A stretch of 47,535 bases of DNA, from the NCBI GenBank assembly GCA_002304735.1, contig DBIU01000092.1:31948-79482 (forward strand). Direction: 5' to 3'. The notes beneath the pieces were generated by a model. The model saw nothing but the letters and a program-made list of their open reading frames with translations. It was not told the origin of the DNA and did not search any database. Below, piece after piece: positions 24,177-32,327 of this stretch (positions are counted from its first letter, which is position 1; each line of letters opens with the position of its first letter). A program made the position numbers and the translations under genes. This DNA is from Ruminococcaceae bacterium UBA794 (GTDB lineage: Bacteria > Bacillota > Clostridia > Oscillospirales > Ruminococcaceae).

Positions 24177-24757
24177 TGCCGAAAACCGATTTGCGTGTGG
24201 TCAAAACGCGCGCAATTATCAGAAATGCGCTCGTTGAGATTATGTCCGGAAAGGAAATTTCGCAGATTACCGTTTCGGAGATTTGTCTTTTGGCAAAAAT
24301 AAACCGAAAGACCTTCTATCGGCATTATCGCTCGGTGAACGACGTTCTCGAGGAAGTTGAAAACGAGTTTCTGAAGGAGTTTTCGGAAAATCTTCAAAGC
24401 GGGAGCTTGCTCAATATCGGCGCGGTTATGCGCGGAGTGAGCGAAACCGTGCGGCTTCACAGGGATTTTTTCGCGCGGCTTATCAGGTTCAATTCCGGCG
24501 TTTTCACGGGCGGACGAATGAAGCTTGCGCTTAGAAGAACGATTTCGGCGGCGCTTCGGAATATCGGTTCGGGTTACAGCGAGCAGGAGCTTGAAGCCGC
24601 CGCGGAATTTGTAGTTTCGGGGGTGCTTTCGCTGTACGCTTCGTGGTTTGCGGGCGGCTGCCGCGAGGATATTTCGCTTATCGCGGAGGTTTCGCTTAGG
24701 ACGACCGTAAAAGGGCTGTCGGGCTATGTTCCGGAGAATAAATTGCTGTTAAAGTAG
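24176..24757 (+). CDS. TetR-family transcriptional regulator
   Basis: A 193-residue repressor-type protein. The N-terminal helix-turn-helix (~8-55) reads VKTRAIIRNALVEIMSGKEISQITVSEICLLAKINRKTFYRHYRSVNDVLEEVENEF, typical of TetR, especially members whose C-terminal part follows the DhaS/TetR_C_8 type. The ligand domain is ordinary in length. It starts on the yajC stop codon (1-nt overlap), so it is translationally coupled, and lies 8 bp before bioY. It may regulate bioY or the AEC transporter; no operator was identified. Confidence 0.88.
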   Translation: MPKTDLRVVKTRAIIRNALVEIMSGKEISQITVSEICLLAKINRKTFYRHYRSVNDVLEEVENEFLKEFSENLQSGSLLNIGAVMRGVSETVRLHRDFFARLIRFNSGVFTGGRMKLALRRTISAALRNIGSGYSEQELEAAAEFVVSGVLSLYASWFAGGCREDISLIAEVSLRTTVKGLSGYVPENKLLLK

Positions 24758-24765
24758 GGATTTTT

Positions 24766-25314
24766 ATGAAACAAAAGAATGTAAGCAATTCGGTTAGCGT
24801 CAGAAATATGGTGTTTATCGCGCTTTTCGCTGCGATAATCTGTATAATGGCGCCGTTTTCGCTGAGCGTCGGCGTTATTCCGATTTCTCTCGGCACGTTC
24901 GCGATTTATCTCGCGGGAGGATTTCTCGGCGGTAAAAAGGGAATGGCTGCCGTATGCGTTTACATTCTTCTCGGAGCGGTTGGGCTTCCCGTGTTCACGG
25001 GCTTTACGGGCGGCTTCGCAAAGCTTCTCGGCGTTACGGGCGGCTATATAATCGGATATATCCCGCTTGCGCTTATAACGGGCATTTTCGCCGAGAAAAA
25101 CAAGGCGCTTCTGCCGCTCGGAATGGTTCTCGGAACGCTTGCGTGCTATACATTCGGGACGGCTTGGTTTATGATTTCAATGGGAAGCGAGCTTGTTCCC
25201 GCGCTTTTGAGCTGCGTTGTGCCGTTCCTAATCGGCGACGCAATCAAGATTGCCGCGGCTTCGGCGATTTGTATTCCGCTGAGGTCGAGGTTAAGTAGAA
25301 TAATGGGTAACTAA
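24766..25314 (+). CDS. bioY: biotin transporter substrate-binding subunit BioY
   Basis: The S component of an ECF biotin transporter, 182 residues with six helices. Family marks are VGVIPISLGTFAIYLAGGFLGGKKG, YILLGAVGLPVFTGFTGGFAKLLGVTGGYIIGY and a final VPFLIGDAIKIAAAS. The shared energising proteins EcfA, EcfA' and EcfT are not in this window, so it probably uses modules encoded elsewhere. Ribosome site AGGGA; 10 bp before the AEC gene. Confidence 0.95.
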   Translation: MKQKNVSNSVSVRNMVFIALFAAIICIMAPFSLSVGVIPISLGTFAIYLAGGFLGGKKGMAAVCVYILLGAVGLPVFTGFTGGFAKLLGVTGGYIIGYIPLALITGIFAEKNKALLPLGMVLGTLACYTFGTAWFMISMGSELVPALLSCVVPFLIGDAIKIAAASAICIPLRSRLSRIMGN

Positions 25315-25324
25315 AGGTAAGAAA

Positions 25325-26269
25325 ATGGAGTCTGCGCTGATTATCGCCTTTCAAGCGGGCGTAATGCTGATTTTGCTGTTTTTCGGGTACTTTTTGTACA
25401 AGAAGAAATTCCTCGATGAAAACTCCTCAAAACAGCTTTCAAATATCGTCATAACAATAATCAGCCCGATTGTCATTTTCAACGCGTATCAGACAGATTT
25501 TAATACCGAGCTGCTTAAAGGGCTTCTGACGGCAATCGCGCTTGCGTTCGCCACGCAGGGGTTCTTTGTTATGGCGGCTCGGTTAGTTGTGCGGAAAAAC
25601 AGAAAGGATTTTGAGGTCGAGCGTTTCGTGGTCGGTTACACAAACTGCGCGTTTATGGGAATACCGCTCGCCGAAGCGACTTTCGGCACGGAGGGCGTGT
25701 TCTTCATCACGGCATATATCACCGCGTTCAACGCGTTTATGTGGACGCACGGAGTCGTGCTGATGAGCGGAAAAAAGCTGTCCGCGAAAGGGCTTGTGAA
25801 AATCGTGCTTTCGCCCGCGATTTTAAGCATAATTCTCGGATTAGTCTGCTTTTTCACGGGATTTCGCGTTCCCGAGATTATCGCGCAGCCGCTGAATTAC
25901 CTCGGCGCACTGAATACGCCGGTTGCGATGATTGTTTCGGGAGCTACAATCGCGATGACGGGCATAAAAAGCTGCTTTACGAATAAGCGAGTGTATTTTT
26001 TGCAGGCGATTAGGCTTGTTATTCTGCCGATGATTATTGCCGTCGGATACGCTTTTGCAAGGCGTTTCGGCGCAAACGAAACCGCCGTCGGCTCAATTCT
26101 GGTTGCGGCGGCGGCTCCCACGGCTTCGGCGGCGATTATGTTTTCGCATAAATTCGGGAAAAACGCGGGTTACGCTTCAAATCACTTTGCTGCGTCAACT
26201 ATTTTGAGTATTGCCACAATGCCGCTTATTCTCGCGTTTTACGAGGCTGTTTGCGGCTGGATTATGTAA
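25325..26269 (+). CDS. AEC-family (auxin efflux carrier-like) transporter
   Basis: A 314-residue integral membrane protein with ten helices in two five-helix halves, joined by a short loop. NIVITIISPIVIFNAYQT and VGYTNCAFMGIPLAEATFGTEGVFF match the AEC pattern in which N and P residues break membrane helices, and the second half ends with SAAIMFSHKFGKNAGYASNHFAASTILSIATMPLI. Bacterial AEC proteins move organic acids such as malate; the substrate is undetermined here. It ends the yajC operon. No terminator follows directly; the first good one is at 26468. Confidence 0.88.
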   Translation: MESALIIAFQAGVMLILLFFGYFLYKKKFLDENSSKQLSNIVITIISPIVIFNAYQTDFNTELLKGLLTAIALAFATQGFFVMAARLVVRKNRKDFEVERFVVGYTNCAFMGIPLAEATFGTEGVFFITAYITAFNAFMWTHGVVLMSGKKLSAKGLVKIVLSPAILSIILGLVCFFTGFRVPEIIAQPLNYLGALNTPVAMIVSGATIAMTGIKSCFTNKRVYFLQAIRLVILPMIIAVGYAFARRFGANETAVGSILVAAAAPTASAAIMFSHKFGKNAGYASNHFAASTILSIATMPLILAFYEAVCGWIM

Positions 26270-26289
26270 AAATGCACAAAATTAACACT

Positions 26290-26310
26290 AATAATTTGTT
26301 GTAAATTATT
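26290..26310. promoter_or_regulatory. palindromic operator-like site abutting the orphan promoter
   Basis: AATAATTT (26290-26297), 5-nt spacer GTTGT and AAATTATT (26303-26310): a perfect 8-5-8 inverted repeat ending 1 bp before the -35 of the promoter at 26312. Position and symmetry fit a dimeric regulator; the word does not match CIRCE, Fur, PerR or Rex sites as I know them. Confidence 0.4.
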
Positions 26311-26311
26311 G

Positions 26312-26340
26312 TTGCAAAATATAGGAAAAAATGGTATAAT
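26312..26340 (+). promoter_or_regulatory. orphan sigma-A promoter in the bioY-AEC/htpG gap
   Basis: TTGCAA (26312-26317), 17-bp spacer and perfect TATAAT (26335-26340). No gene with a ribosome site follows before the terminator at 26468-26500, so the product is probably a short RNA. Confidence 0.7.
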
Positions 26341-26346
26341 TACATT

Positions 26347-26500
26347 GTAATAAATTGACAAGATAGTATTATGGCTTTGTGCCACTATACTTCTTATATA
26401 TTTTCCCCAATTATTTTCAGCCGAATTACTGTTTTCCCCAAACAGTCGGCAATTTTTCCTGATTTTACCGCAGACGCCCCCTTGTCTGCGGGCTTTTTTT
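26347..26500 (+). ncRNA. candidate small RNA with C-rich motifs
   Basis: The predicted transcript runs about 150 nt from a start near 26347 to the terminator T tract at 26494-26500. It holds a hairpin at 26363-26388 (ATAGT/ACTAT and GGC/GCC), a strong hairpin at 26420-26450 (GCCG/CGGC plus ACTGTTT/AAACAGT, AATT bulge, loop TCCCC) and the terminator hairpin with loop GCCCCCTT. The word TTTTCCCCAA occurs twice, once unpaired (26401-26410) and once across the second loop (26432-26441). Unpaired C-runs of this sort are the seed of Firmicute small RNAs that bind G-rich ribosome sites, for example the UCCC-motif RNAs of Staphylococcus. It has no resemblance I can see to 6S, tmRNA, SRP RNA or RNase P RNA. 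Confidence 0.55.
26468..26500 (+). terminator. rho-independent terminator of the small-RNA unit
   Basis: CCGCAGAC (26468-26475) pairs perfectly with GTCTGCGG (26484-26491); TTTTTTT follows at 26494-26500. It would also end any read-through from the AEC gene. Confidence 0.85.
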
Positions 26501-26541
26501 GCGCAAAATACATTTTCTGCGTAAAATTTTTCTCCAAAGAC

Positions 26542-26569
26542 TTGACAATCGTAAAAATTGATGTATAAT
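26542..26569 (+). promoter_or_regulatory. sigma-A promoter of htpG
   Basis: Perfect TTGACA (26542-26547) and perfect TATAAT (26564-26569), 16-bp spacer. The CIRCE operator begins 5 bp after the -10, over the start point. Confidence 0.85.
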
Positions 26570-26573
26570 ATAA

Positions 26574-26600
26574 TTAGCACTCTAATATGGTGAGTGCTAA
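26574..26600. promoter_or_regulatory. CIRCE operator (HrcA binding site)
   Basis: TTAGCACTC, 9 bp, GAGTGCTAA: an exact match to the CIRCE consensus. HrcA binds it as a dimer and blocks transcription until heat shock. It covers the transcription start and first bases of the htpG message. Confidence 0.97.
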
Positions 26601-26651
26601 AAATGATATTTATGCCGAAAACGGCGCTTAACGTATAGGGAGGAATTAATT

Positions 26652-28556
26652 ATGTCAGAAAAAACCGAACTCAGAGAATTTAAGGCAGAGTCAAAACGCC
26701 TGCTGGAGATGATGATAAACTCCATTTACACGCACAAGGAAATATTCCTGCGCGAGCTTATTTCAAACGCTTCCGACGCTATGGACAAGCTTTATTTCAA
26801 GTCTATGGAGGAAAATCTGGGGCTTACGCGCTCGGATATGCAGATTACTATTGCCGCGGATAAGGACGCGCGCACGCTCACAATCACCGATAACGGCATC
26901 GGTATGACAAAGGACGAGCTTGAAAACAACCTCGGAACAATCGCGCAGAGCGGCTCTTTTGAGTTCAAGCGCGACAATGAAAAGGCTGAGGACGTCGATG
27001 TAATCGGACAATTCGGCGTCGGCTTTTACTCTGCGTTTATGGTAGCGAAGAAAGTTACCGTAATCTCAAAGGCTTACGGCGCGGATAAGGCTTATTTGTG
27101 GGAAAGCACGGGCGCGGACGGCTATTCTGTCGAGGAAGCCGAAAAGGACTCCTGCGGCACGGTTATCACGCTTCATATCAAGGATAACGCGGACGACGAA
27201 AATTACGACGAATTTCTCACGCCTTACAGGATAAAGGAGCTTGTGAAGAAGTACTCCGACTATATCCGCTATCCGATTAAAATGGACGTCGAACACGAAA
27301 AGCTTAAAGAGGGAACGGGTGTTGACGGAAAAGACCCCGAATATGAGAAAGAAATCGTCACGGAAACGCTTAATTCGATGATTCCGATTTGGAAGAAGGC
27401 AAAATCCGAGCTTACCGACGAGGACTATAACCGGTTCTACAAGGAAAAATTCTACGATTACACCGACCCGCTTCTTCATATTCACACGAGAACGGAGGGC
27501 ACGGCGACTTACTCGGCGCTGCTTTATATCCCGCAGAACGCGCCCTACGATTATTACTCAAAGAGCTATGAAAAGGGGCTTCAGCTCTATTCAAGCGGCG
27601 TTATGATTATGGAAAAGTGCGCGGATTTGCTTCCGGATTACTTCAGCTTTGTAAAGGGCCTTGTGGACAGCGAGGACTTGTCGCTGAATATCTCGCGTGA
27701 AATGCTTCAGCACGACAGACAGCTCAAGATTATTGCAAAGAGCATTGAAAAGTCAATCAAAAACGAGCTGAAAAAGCTGCTGAAGAACGAGCGCGAGAAG
27801 TACGAGAAGTTCTTTGAAACGTTCGGCGCGCAGATTAAGTATGGCATTTACGAAGCATACGGTATGAATAAGGCGGATTTGCAGGAGCTTCTGCTGTTCA
27901 AGACGTCAAACGGCGGCACGGCAACGCTTGAGGAGTACGTTTCGCGTATGAAGGAGGAGCAGAAATACATCTATTTCGCAAGCGGAAGCAGCGTTTCGCG
28001 CATCGAAAGTCTGCCGCAGACTGAGCAGGTTCGCGATAAGGGCTATGAAATTCTGTATCTTACCGAACACGTTGACGAGTTTATGATTCAGATGATGCAC
28101 GACTACGAGGGCAAGGAGTTTAAGTCGGTTTCCGCGGACGACCTCGGTCTTGACACGCCCGAAGAAAAGGAAGAAATCAAGAAGGCTGAGGAGGAAAACA
28201 AGCCGCTGTTCGACTTTATGACCGAGAAGCTCGGCGGTAAGGTTAAGGCGGTTAAGCTGTCGCAGCGCCTTAAAAATCACCCTGTCTGCATAACGAGCGA
28301 GGGCGCACTTTCCGTTGAAATGGAGAAGGTGCTGTCGGCAATGCCGAATGCCGAGGGCGCAAAGGCGGAGAAAATCCTCGAAATCAATCCAAATCACCCG
28401 ATTTTCGAGAAGCTGAAGTCGCTTTACGAGAGCGATAAGGACAAGGCGGCGGTTTACGCTGATATTCTGTACAATCAGGCGCTTTTGATTGAGGGTATGC
28501 CGATTGAAAACCCCGTGGATTTCTCGAACAAAATTTGCGAGATTATGTCGAAATAA
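26652..28556 (+). CDS. htpG: Hsp90-family chaperone HtpG
   Basis: ATP-driven cytosolic chaperone, 634 residues, the normal bacterial length. The N-terminal GHKL ATPase shows FLRELISNASDAMDK, TITDNGIGMTKDEL, LGTIAQSGS and VIGQFGVGFYSAFMVA. The middle domain has GVMIMEKCADLLPDYFSFVKGLVDSEDLSLNISREMLQ, including the conserved catalytic Arg. The C-terminal dimerisation region ends without the eukaryotic MEEVD. Ribosome site AGGGAGGA. The perfect CIRCE places it under HrcA with groE/dnaK; in Bacillus subtilis htpG is not a CIRCE gene, so this is a lineage difference. A terminator follows. Confidence 0.98.
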   Translation: MSEKTELREFKAESKRLLEMMINSIYTHKEIFLRELISNASDAMDKLYFKSMEENLGLTRSDMQITIAADKDARTLTITDNGIGMTKDELENNLGTIAQSGSFEFKRDNEKAEDVDVIGQFGVGFYSAFMVAKKVTVISKAYGADKAYLWESTGADGYSVEEAEKDSCGTVITLHIKDNADDENYDEFLTPYRIKELVKKYSDYIRYPIKMDVEHEKLKEGTGVDGKDPEYEKEIVTETLNSMIPIWKKAKSELTDEDYNRFYKEKFYDYTDPLLHIHTRTEGTATYSALLYIPQNAPYDYYSKSYEKGLQLYSSGVMIMEKCADLLPDYFSFVKGLVDSEDLSLNISREMLQHDRQLKIIAKSIEKSIKNELKKLLKNEREKYEKFFETFGAQIKYGIYEAYGMNKADLQELLLFKTSNGGTATLEEYVSRMKEEQKYIYFASGSSVSRIESLPQTEQVRDKGYEILYLTEHVDEFMIQMMHDYEGKEFKSVSADDLGLDTPEEKEEIKKAEEENKPLFDFMTEKLGGKVKAVKLSQRLKNHPVCITSEGALSVEMEKVLSAMPNAEGAKAEKILEINPNHPIFEKLKSLYESDKDKAAVYADILYNQALLIEGMPIENPVDFSNKICEIMSK

Positions 28557-28565
28557 GGCGAATTT

Positions 28566-28597
28566 CGGCAGGAATTTAGCGTTCCTGCCGATTTTTT
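28566..28597 (+). terminator. rho-independent terminator of htpG
   Basis: CGGCAGGAA (28566-28574) pairs with TTCCTGCCG (28582-28590) around TTTAGCG, followed by ATTTTTTG. Confidence 0.85.
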
Positions 28598-28614
28598 GCA
28601 ATATTTTCGCCGAT

Positions 28615-28650
28615 AAAACAAAAAAGCAGGCTCTTTTCGGAACCTGCTTT
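28615..28650 (-). terminator. rho-independent terminator of the rpsF-ssb-rpsR operon
   Basis: AAAGCAGG (28623-28630) pairs with CCTGCTTT (28643-28650). On the minus strand the stem is followed by TTTTGTTTTA. Confidence 0.8.
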
Positions 28651-28665
28651 TCGCTTTTTTGACGA

Positions 28666-28914
28666 TTAGTCGGCAGAGTAGGGAATAAGCGCAACCTGTC
28701 TTGCTCTCTTGATAGCCTTTGTAAGCTCTCTCTGGTGGAAAGCGCAGCAGCCTGTAACTCTGCAAGGAAGAATCTTTGAACGCTCGGTCATAAACTTTCT
28801 GAGCTTCGCGATATCCTTATAATCAATGAACTCCGCTCTGTCAGCGCAGAACTGGCAAACCTTTTTACGGCTGCGCTTTGCGGCATGAACGGGTCTTTCG
28901 GTCTTTTCAGCCAT
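28666..28914 (-). CDS. rpsR: 30S ribosomal protein S18
   Basis: 82 residues of the small-subunit platform, partner of S6. VCQFCADRAEFIDYKDIAKLRKFMTERSKILPCRVTGCCAFHQRELTKAIKRARQVALIPY is the S18 core. Four cysteines (CxxC and CRVTGCC region) suggest the zinc-binding C+ form; many bacteria also keep a C- paralogue elsewhere. Last gene of the classic rpsF-ssb-rpsR operon, 41 bp after ssb, with an AGGAGGAA ribosome site. Confidence 0.98.
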   Translation of the reverse strand: MAEKTERPVHAAKRSRKKVCQFCADRAEFIDYKDIAKLRKFMTERSKILPCRVTGCCAFHQRELTKAIKRARQVALIPYSAD

Positions 28915-28955
28915 GATTTTTTCCTCCTGTAAGATTTCGATAATTCACATTTTTC

Positions 28956-29438
28956 TCAGAACGGATAGTCGTCGCTGTCGGCAGAGGAGAAATCCGCAGC
29001 ACCGGAATTGTTGCTTTCCGACTGCGCAGACGGCGCGGAATGAGAACCGCTTGCGGGAGGGGGCGTTCCATAGCCGGGGTCGCCGCTCGCAGAATAGCTT
29101 CCCGAGCCGCCCTGCGACTTTTCGCCCGTAAAGCAAACCTGCTCCGCGATAATTTCCGTAACATTGACGTTAATTCCGTCCTTGTTCGTATACTGTCGCG
29201 TCTGAAGCTCGCCCTCGACAAGAATCATATTTCCCTTCCTGAAATAGCGGGAAACAAATTCGCCCTGCTGCCTCCAAGCAACTATGTTGAAGAAGTCAGC
29301 CTTTCTTTCTTCGCCCTTAGTCTGATATCTGCGGTCAACCGCAATACTGAAGGTGCATACGCTCACGCCCGAAGGAGTGGTCTTAAGCTCGGGGTCGCGC
29401 GTAAGTCTGCCCATTAATATTGCTCTGTTAAATGCCAT
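28956..29438 (-). CDS. ssb: single-stranded DNA-binding protein
   Basis: A 160-residue SSB. The OB fold occupies ~1-105 (NRAILMGRLTRDPELKTTPSGVSVCTFSIAVDR, FFNIVAWRQQGEFVSRYFRKGNMILVEGELQTR). A Gly/Ser/Pro-rich disordered linker follows, and the acidic tip SDDYPF ends it, the site that recruits replication and repair proteins. Located between rpsF and rpsR as in most Firmicutes, so it is made at ribosomal-protein levels. Confidence 0.98.
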   Translation of the reverse strand: MAFNRAILMGRLTRDPELKTTPSGVSVCTFSIAVDRRYQTKGEERKADFFNIVAWRQQGEFVSRYFRKGNMILVEGELQTRQYTNKDGINVNVTEIIAEQVCFTGEKSQGGSGSYSASGDPGYGTPPPASGSHSAPSAQSESNNSGAADFSSADSDDYPF

Positions 29439-29465
29439 AATAACACCTCCGCCTTCTTTGTCCGA

Positions 29466-29762
29466 TTACTTTCTAAGAACAACCATTGAGCGAAGAACGC
29501 CATCGGTAATGCTGATGATACGCTCAAGCTCTGCGGGGAAATCGGGCTTGCTCTCGAAATTGTAGAGAACATAATAGCCCTCGCTCTCGTAATTGATGTC
29601 ATAAGCGAGCTTTCTCTTGCCCCACTCGTCAACGCCCTCGAGAGTTCCGTTGTTCTTGATAAGCTCCGAGAACTTGTTTGTGAGAGCCTTAATCTGCTCT
29701 TCATCGTTGGTCTTTACGGAGAAAACGACCATAGCCTCGTACTTTGCATCAAGCTTTGCCAT
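29466..29762 (-). CDS. rpsF: 30S ribosomal protein S6
   Basis: 98 residues with the S6 ferredoxin-like fold: KYEAMVVFSVKTNDEEQIKALTNKFSELIKNNG, WGKRKLAYDINYESEGYYVLYNFES and a final RSMVVLRK. Binds 16S rRNA together with S18. First gene of the operon, with an AAGGAGGTG ribosome site and its own promoter at 29847-29875. In many bacteria the S6-S18 complex represses this operon by binding the leader RNA. Confidence 0.97.
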   Translation of the reverse strand: MAKLDAKYEAMVVFSVKTNDEEQIKALTNKFSELIKNNGTLEGVDEWGKRKLAYDINYESEGYYVLYNFESKPDFPAELERIISITDGVLRSMVVLRK

Positions 29763-29774
29763 AATATTTGCACC

Positions 29775-29842
29775 TCCTTATGGATATATATCCCGCGCCT
29801 CTTGACGCGAGAAAGGGGTTATTCGCTTTCGGCGATTAACTC
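29775..29842 (-). promoter_or_regulatory. structured leader of the rpsF operon
   Basis: On the minus strand the leader can form two hairpins: GTTA-TCGC/GCGA-TAAC around CGAAA near the 5' end (about 29841-29819) and an 8-bp GC-rich stem around AAGA (about 29812-29793). S6:S18 autoregulatory leaders are known at this locus in other bacteria, but I could not confirm their conserved CCG bulge here. Confidence 0.35.
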
Positions 29843-29846
29843 TATT

Positions 29847-29875
29847 ATTATATCAGATTTTTTTGCGCTTGTCAA
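29847..29875 (-). promoter_or_regulatory. sigma-A promoter of rpsF-ssb-rpsR
   Basis: Perfect TTGACA (29875-29870) and perfect TATAAT (29852-29847) on the minus strand with a 17-bp spacer, as expected for a strongly expressed ribosomal operon. It begins 8 bp after the glgP stop with no terminator between. Confidence 0.88.
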
Positions 29876-29883
29876 GGGTTTTT

Positions 29884-32244
29884 TCACTTATCGGGCGAAA
29901 TTTTCCAGATATCCTCCGCGTATCCCTCGATAGTTCTGTCGGAGCTGAATTTTCCCGCGAAGCACATATTTATCATCGACTTCTTGATAAATTCGTCGTG
30001 ATTGAACTTATAGTCCGCGTTAGCCTTGAGCTTTGCCTGAACGTAGTTTTCAAGGTCGCCGAGAACGTAATAATGGTCGGGCTTGTGCCAAGAAGCGCCG
30101 TCGAGAAGCGAGTAGTAAAGCTCTCTGAACGAGCCGTTTCCGCCGTCTGTGAACGTCCCGTCGATAAGCGTATTCAGAACGCGCGCAATTCTCGTGTTCT
30201 CGGAATAAAGCTTGCGCGGGTCATATTCGGGCATAATTTTTTCGAGGTCCTCGACTCTCGCGCCGAAGATGTAGTTGTTTTCCTCGCCCGCTTCCTCGGC
30301 AATTTCAACGTTCGCGCCGTCGTAAGTGCCGAGCGTCATTGTGCCGTTGAGCATAAACTTCATATTTCCCGTTCCCGAAGCCTCTGTGCCGGCGGTTGAA
30401 ATCTGCTCGGAGATATCCGCCGCAACGACAAGCTTTTCCGCGTAGGAAACGTTATAGTTCTGTACGAAAACGACTTTTATCGCGCCGTTAAGCGAAAGGT
30501 CGTTGTTTACAAGGTTCGCGATTTCGTTTATGTACTTGATAATCGCCTTTGCGCGCGCGTATCCGGGGGCGGATTTTGCTCCGAAAATAAACGTTGTCGG
30601 CGCGAAATTATCAAGGGAAATCGAGCCGTCCTTGATGCCGAAATAGATGTAGAGTATCGAAAACGCGTTCAGGAGCTGGCGCTTGTACTCGTGAAGGCGC
30701 TTAATCTGAATATCGAAAAGGCTTTCGGGGTCGATATCCTCGCCCTCGTGAACCGCGATATATTCCACGAGAGCCGCCTTGTTCGCCTGCTTAATCGCGC
30801 CGAAGCGTTCGCGGATTGCCTTGTCGTCGCAGAACGGACGCAGATTTTTAAGCTGAGAAAGGTCCGTAAGCCACTTTTCGTTTCCGAGAAGCTCGGTAAT
30901 CATATCCGCAAGCTTTTTGTTGCACAATGCGAGCCAGCGGCGCGGCGTAATGCCGTTTGTTTCGTTCAGGAAGCGTTCGGGATACAGCTCGTACCAATCG
31001 TGAAGCGCGTCGTTTTTGAGAATTTCGGTGTGTATTCTTGCAACGCCGTTAACGTGGGAGGAGCAGTAAATCGCCATTCTCGCCATATGAACCATTCCGC
31101 CCGCGACAAGCTGCATAGACGCGATTTTTTCTCTCTTTATGCCGCGGCGGTATATATCCGAGATAAATTCCTCGTTTATGCGCAGAATAATCGCGTAAAC
31201 CTCCGGAACAAGCTCCTCGACGATATCGCTCTGCCACTTTTCAAGCGCCTCCGCCATAATCGTGTGGTTTGTGTAATTAAACGTCTTTTTGGCAATTTCA
31301 AGCGCTTCTTCAAACGAACAGCCGCGGTTAAGCAGATTGCGGATAAGCTCGGGAATTGCGATTACGGGGTGAGTATCGTTAAGCTGGATTGCGTTGTATT
31401 CGCCGAAATTCGAGAGCGGCCTGCCCGCTTCAAGGTGCTTTCTTATCATATCCTCAACGGAAGCCGCGCTGAAGAAATATTCCTGTCTTAAGCGCAGAAG
31501 CTTTCCGGGGCGCGCGTCGTCGTTTGGATAAAGCGTCTTGGAGATGTTCTCGGCTTCGATTTCGCCGCGAGCCGCGCCAAAGTAATCCTGACGGTTAAAC
31601 GCGTCGAAATCAAACGCGTTTATCGGCTCTGCCTGCCACAATCTGAGAGTGCAGGCAAAGTCGTTCTTATAGCCGAAAATCGGCATATCGTAGGGAACAG
31701 CCTTAACGTCGCCGTCCGCGAAATGAACGATAACGGTTTCGTCCTCGGCGCGTCTGCTCCAAGGGTCGCCGAATTTCGTCCAGTCGTCGGCGTATTCGCG
31801 CTGGAAGCCGTCCTCGATTGTCTGCTTGAACAGACCGTATTTATAGCGTATTCCGTAGCCCGTAAGCGGGAGCTTGAGCGTCGCCGCGCTGTCGAGAAAA
31901 CAAGCCGCAAGACGTCCCAAACCGCCGTTTCCGAGAGCCGCGTCCTCGATTTCCTCGAGGTCGGAGAGCGAACCGCCCGCTTCGTTCAGAAGCTCCTCGG
32001 CATAGTCCGCAAGCCCAAGACATAAAATGTTGTTATATATCGCCCTTCCGACAAGAAATTCCATCGAAAGATAGCCCGCTCTCCTGCCGTCGGGCGCGGA
32101 GCAGTTCATCATCGGAACCGCCTGCCGCATAATCGCCTTTGAGAGCGCGTCGTGAAGCTGCGCGGGAGAACGGCGCTTTCCGTTTGCCGCCGAGTCGCGC
32201 AGAATATCCTCGAAATCGTTTTTAAGCAGGGTCTTATCAATCAT
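29884..32244 (-). CDS. glgP: glycogen/starch phosphorylase
   Basis: Releases glucose-1-phosphate from alpha-1,4-glucans with pyridoxal phosphate. At 786 residues it has family length. Marks include the N-terminal SMEFLVGRAIYNN, GLGRLAACFLDSAATL, RFLNETNGITPRRWL and the PLP loop EASGTGNMKFMLNGTMTLGT with its Schiff-base Lys. I start at ATG 32244 (MIDKTLLKNDFEDIL) behind AAAGGAG, not at the in-frame ATG 27 nt upstream, which lacks a ribosome site. No other glycogen genes are adjacent. Confidence 0.96.
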   Translation of the reverse strand: MIDKTLLKNDFEDILRDSAANGKRRSPAQLHDALSKAIMRQAVPMMNCSAPDGRRAGYLSMEFLVGRAIYNNILCLGLADYAEELLNEAGGSLSDLEEIEDAALGNGGLGRLAACFLDSAATLKLPLTGYGIRYKYGLFKQTIEDGFQREYADDWTKFGDPWSRRAEDETVIVHFADGDVKAVPYDMPIFGYKNDFACTLRLWQAEPINAFDFDAFNRQDYFGAARGEIEAENISKTLYPNDDARPGKLLRLRQEYFFSAASVEDMIRKHLEAGRPLSNFGEYNAIQLNDTHPVIAIPELIRNLLNRGCSFEEALEIAKKTFNYTNHTIMAEALEKWQSDIVEELVPEVYAIILRINEEFISDIYRRGIKREKIASMQLVAGGMVHMARMAIYCSSHVNGVARIHTEILKNDALHDWYELYPERFLNETNGITPRRWLALCNKKLADMITELLGNEKWLTDLSQLKNLRPFCDDKAIRERFGAIKQANKAALVEYIAVHEGEDIDPESLFDIQIKRLHEYKRQLLNAFSILYIYFGIKDGSISLDNFAPTTFIFGAKSAPGYARAKAIIKYINEIANLVNNDLSLNGAIKVVFVQNYNVSYAEKLVVAADISEQISTAGTEASGTGNMKFMLNGTMTLGTYDGANVEIAEEAGEENNYIFGARVEDLEKIMPEYDPRKLYSENTRIARVLNTLIDGTFTDGGNGSFRELYYSLLDGASWHKPDHYYVLGDLENYVQAKLKANADYKFNHDEFIKKSMINMCFAGKFSSDRTIEGYAEDIWKISPDK

Positions 32245-32298
32245 AATTTTTCTCCTTTTTCCCTTGTGCAACGATTTTTCATCGCCGTATACTTACTT

Positions 32299-32327
32299 AT
32301 TCTACCATATTGCGCCGATAAAATCAA
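32299..32327 (-). promoter_or_regulatory. sigma-A promoter of glgP
   Basis: On the minus strand TTGATT (32327-32322), 17-bp spacer and TAGAAT (32304-32299), 55 bp before the start codon. Confidence 0.65.

Noticed and set aside
26371..26568. 65-codon plus-strand ORF across the candidate small RNA
   Set aside because: No ribosome site before its ATG, it reads straight through the terminator hairpin and into the htpG promoter, and its composition is not protein-like.
30691..31491. Plus-strand ORF within glycogen phosphorylase
   Set aside because: Shadow of glgP, which has full-length family motifs on the minus strand.
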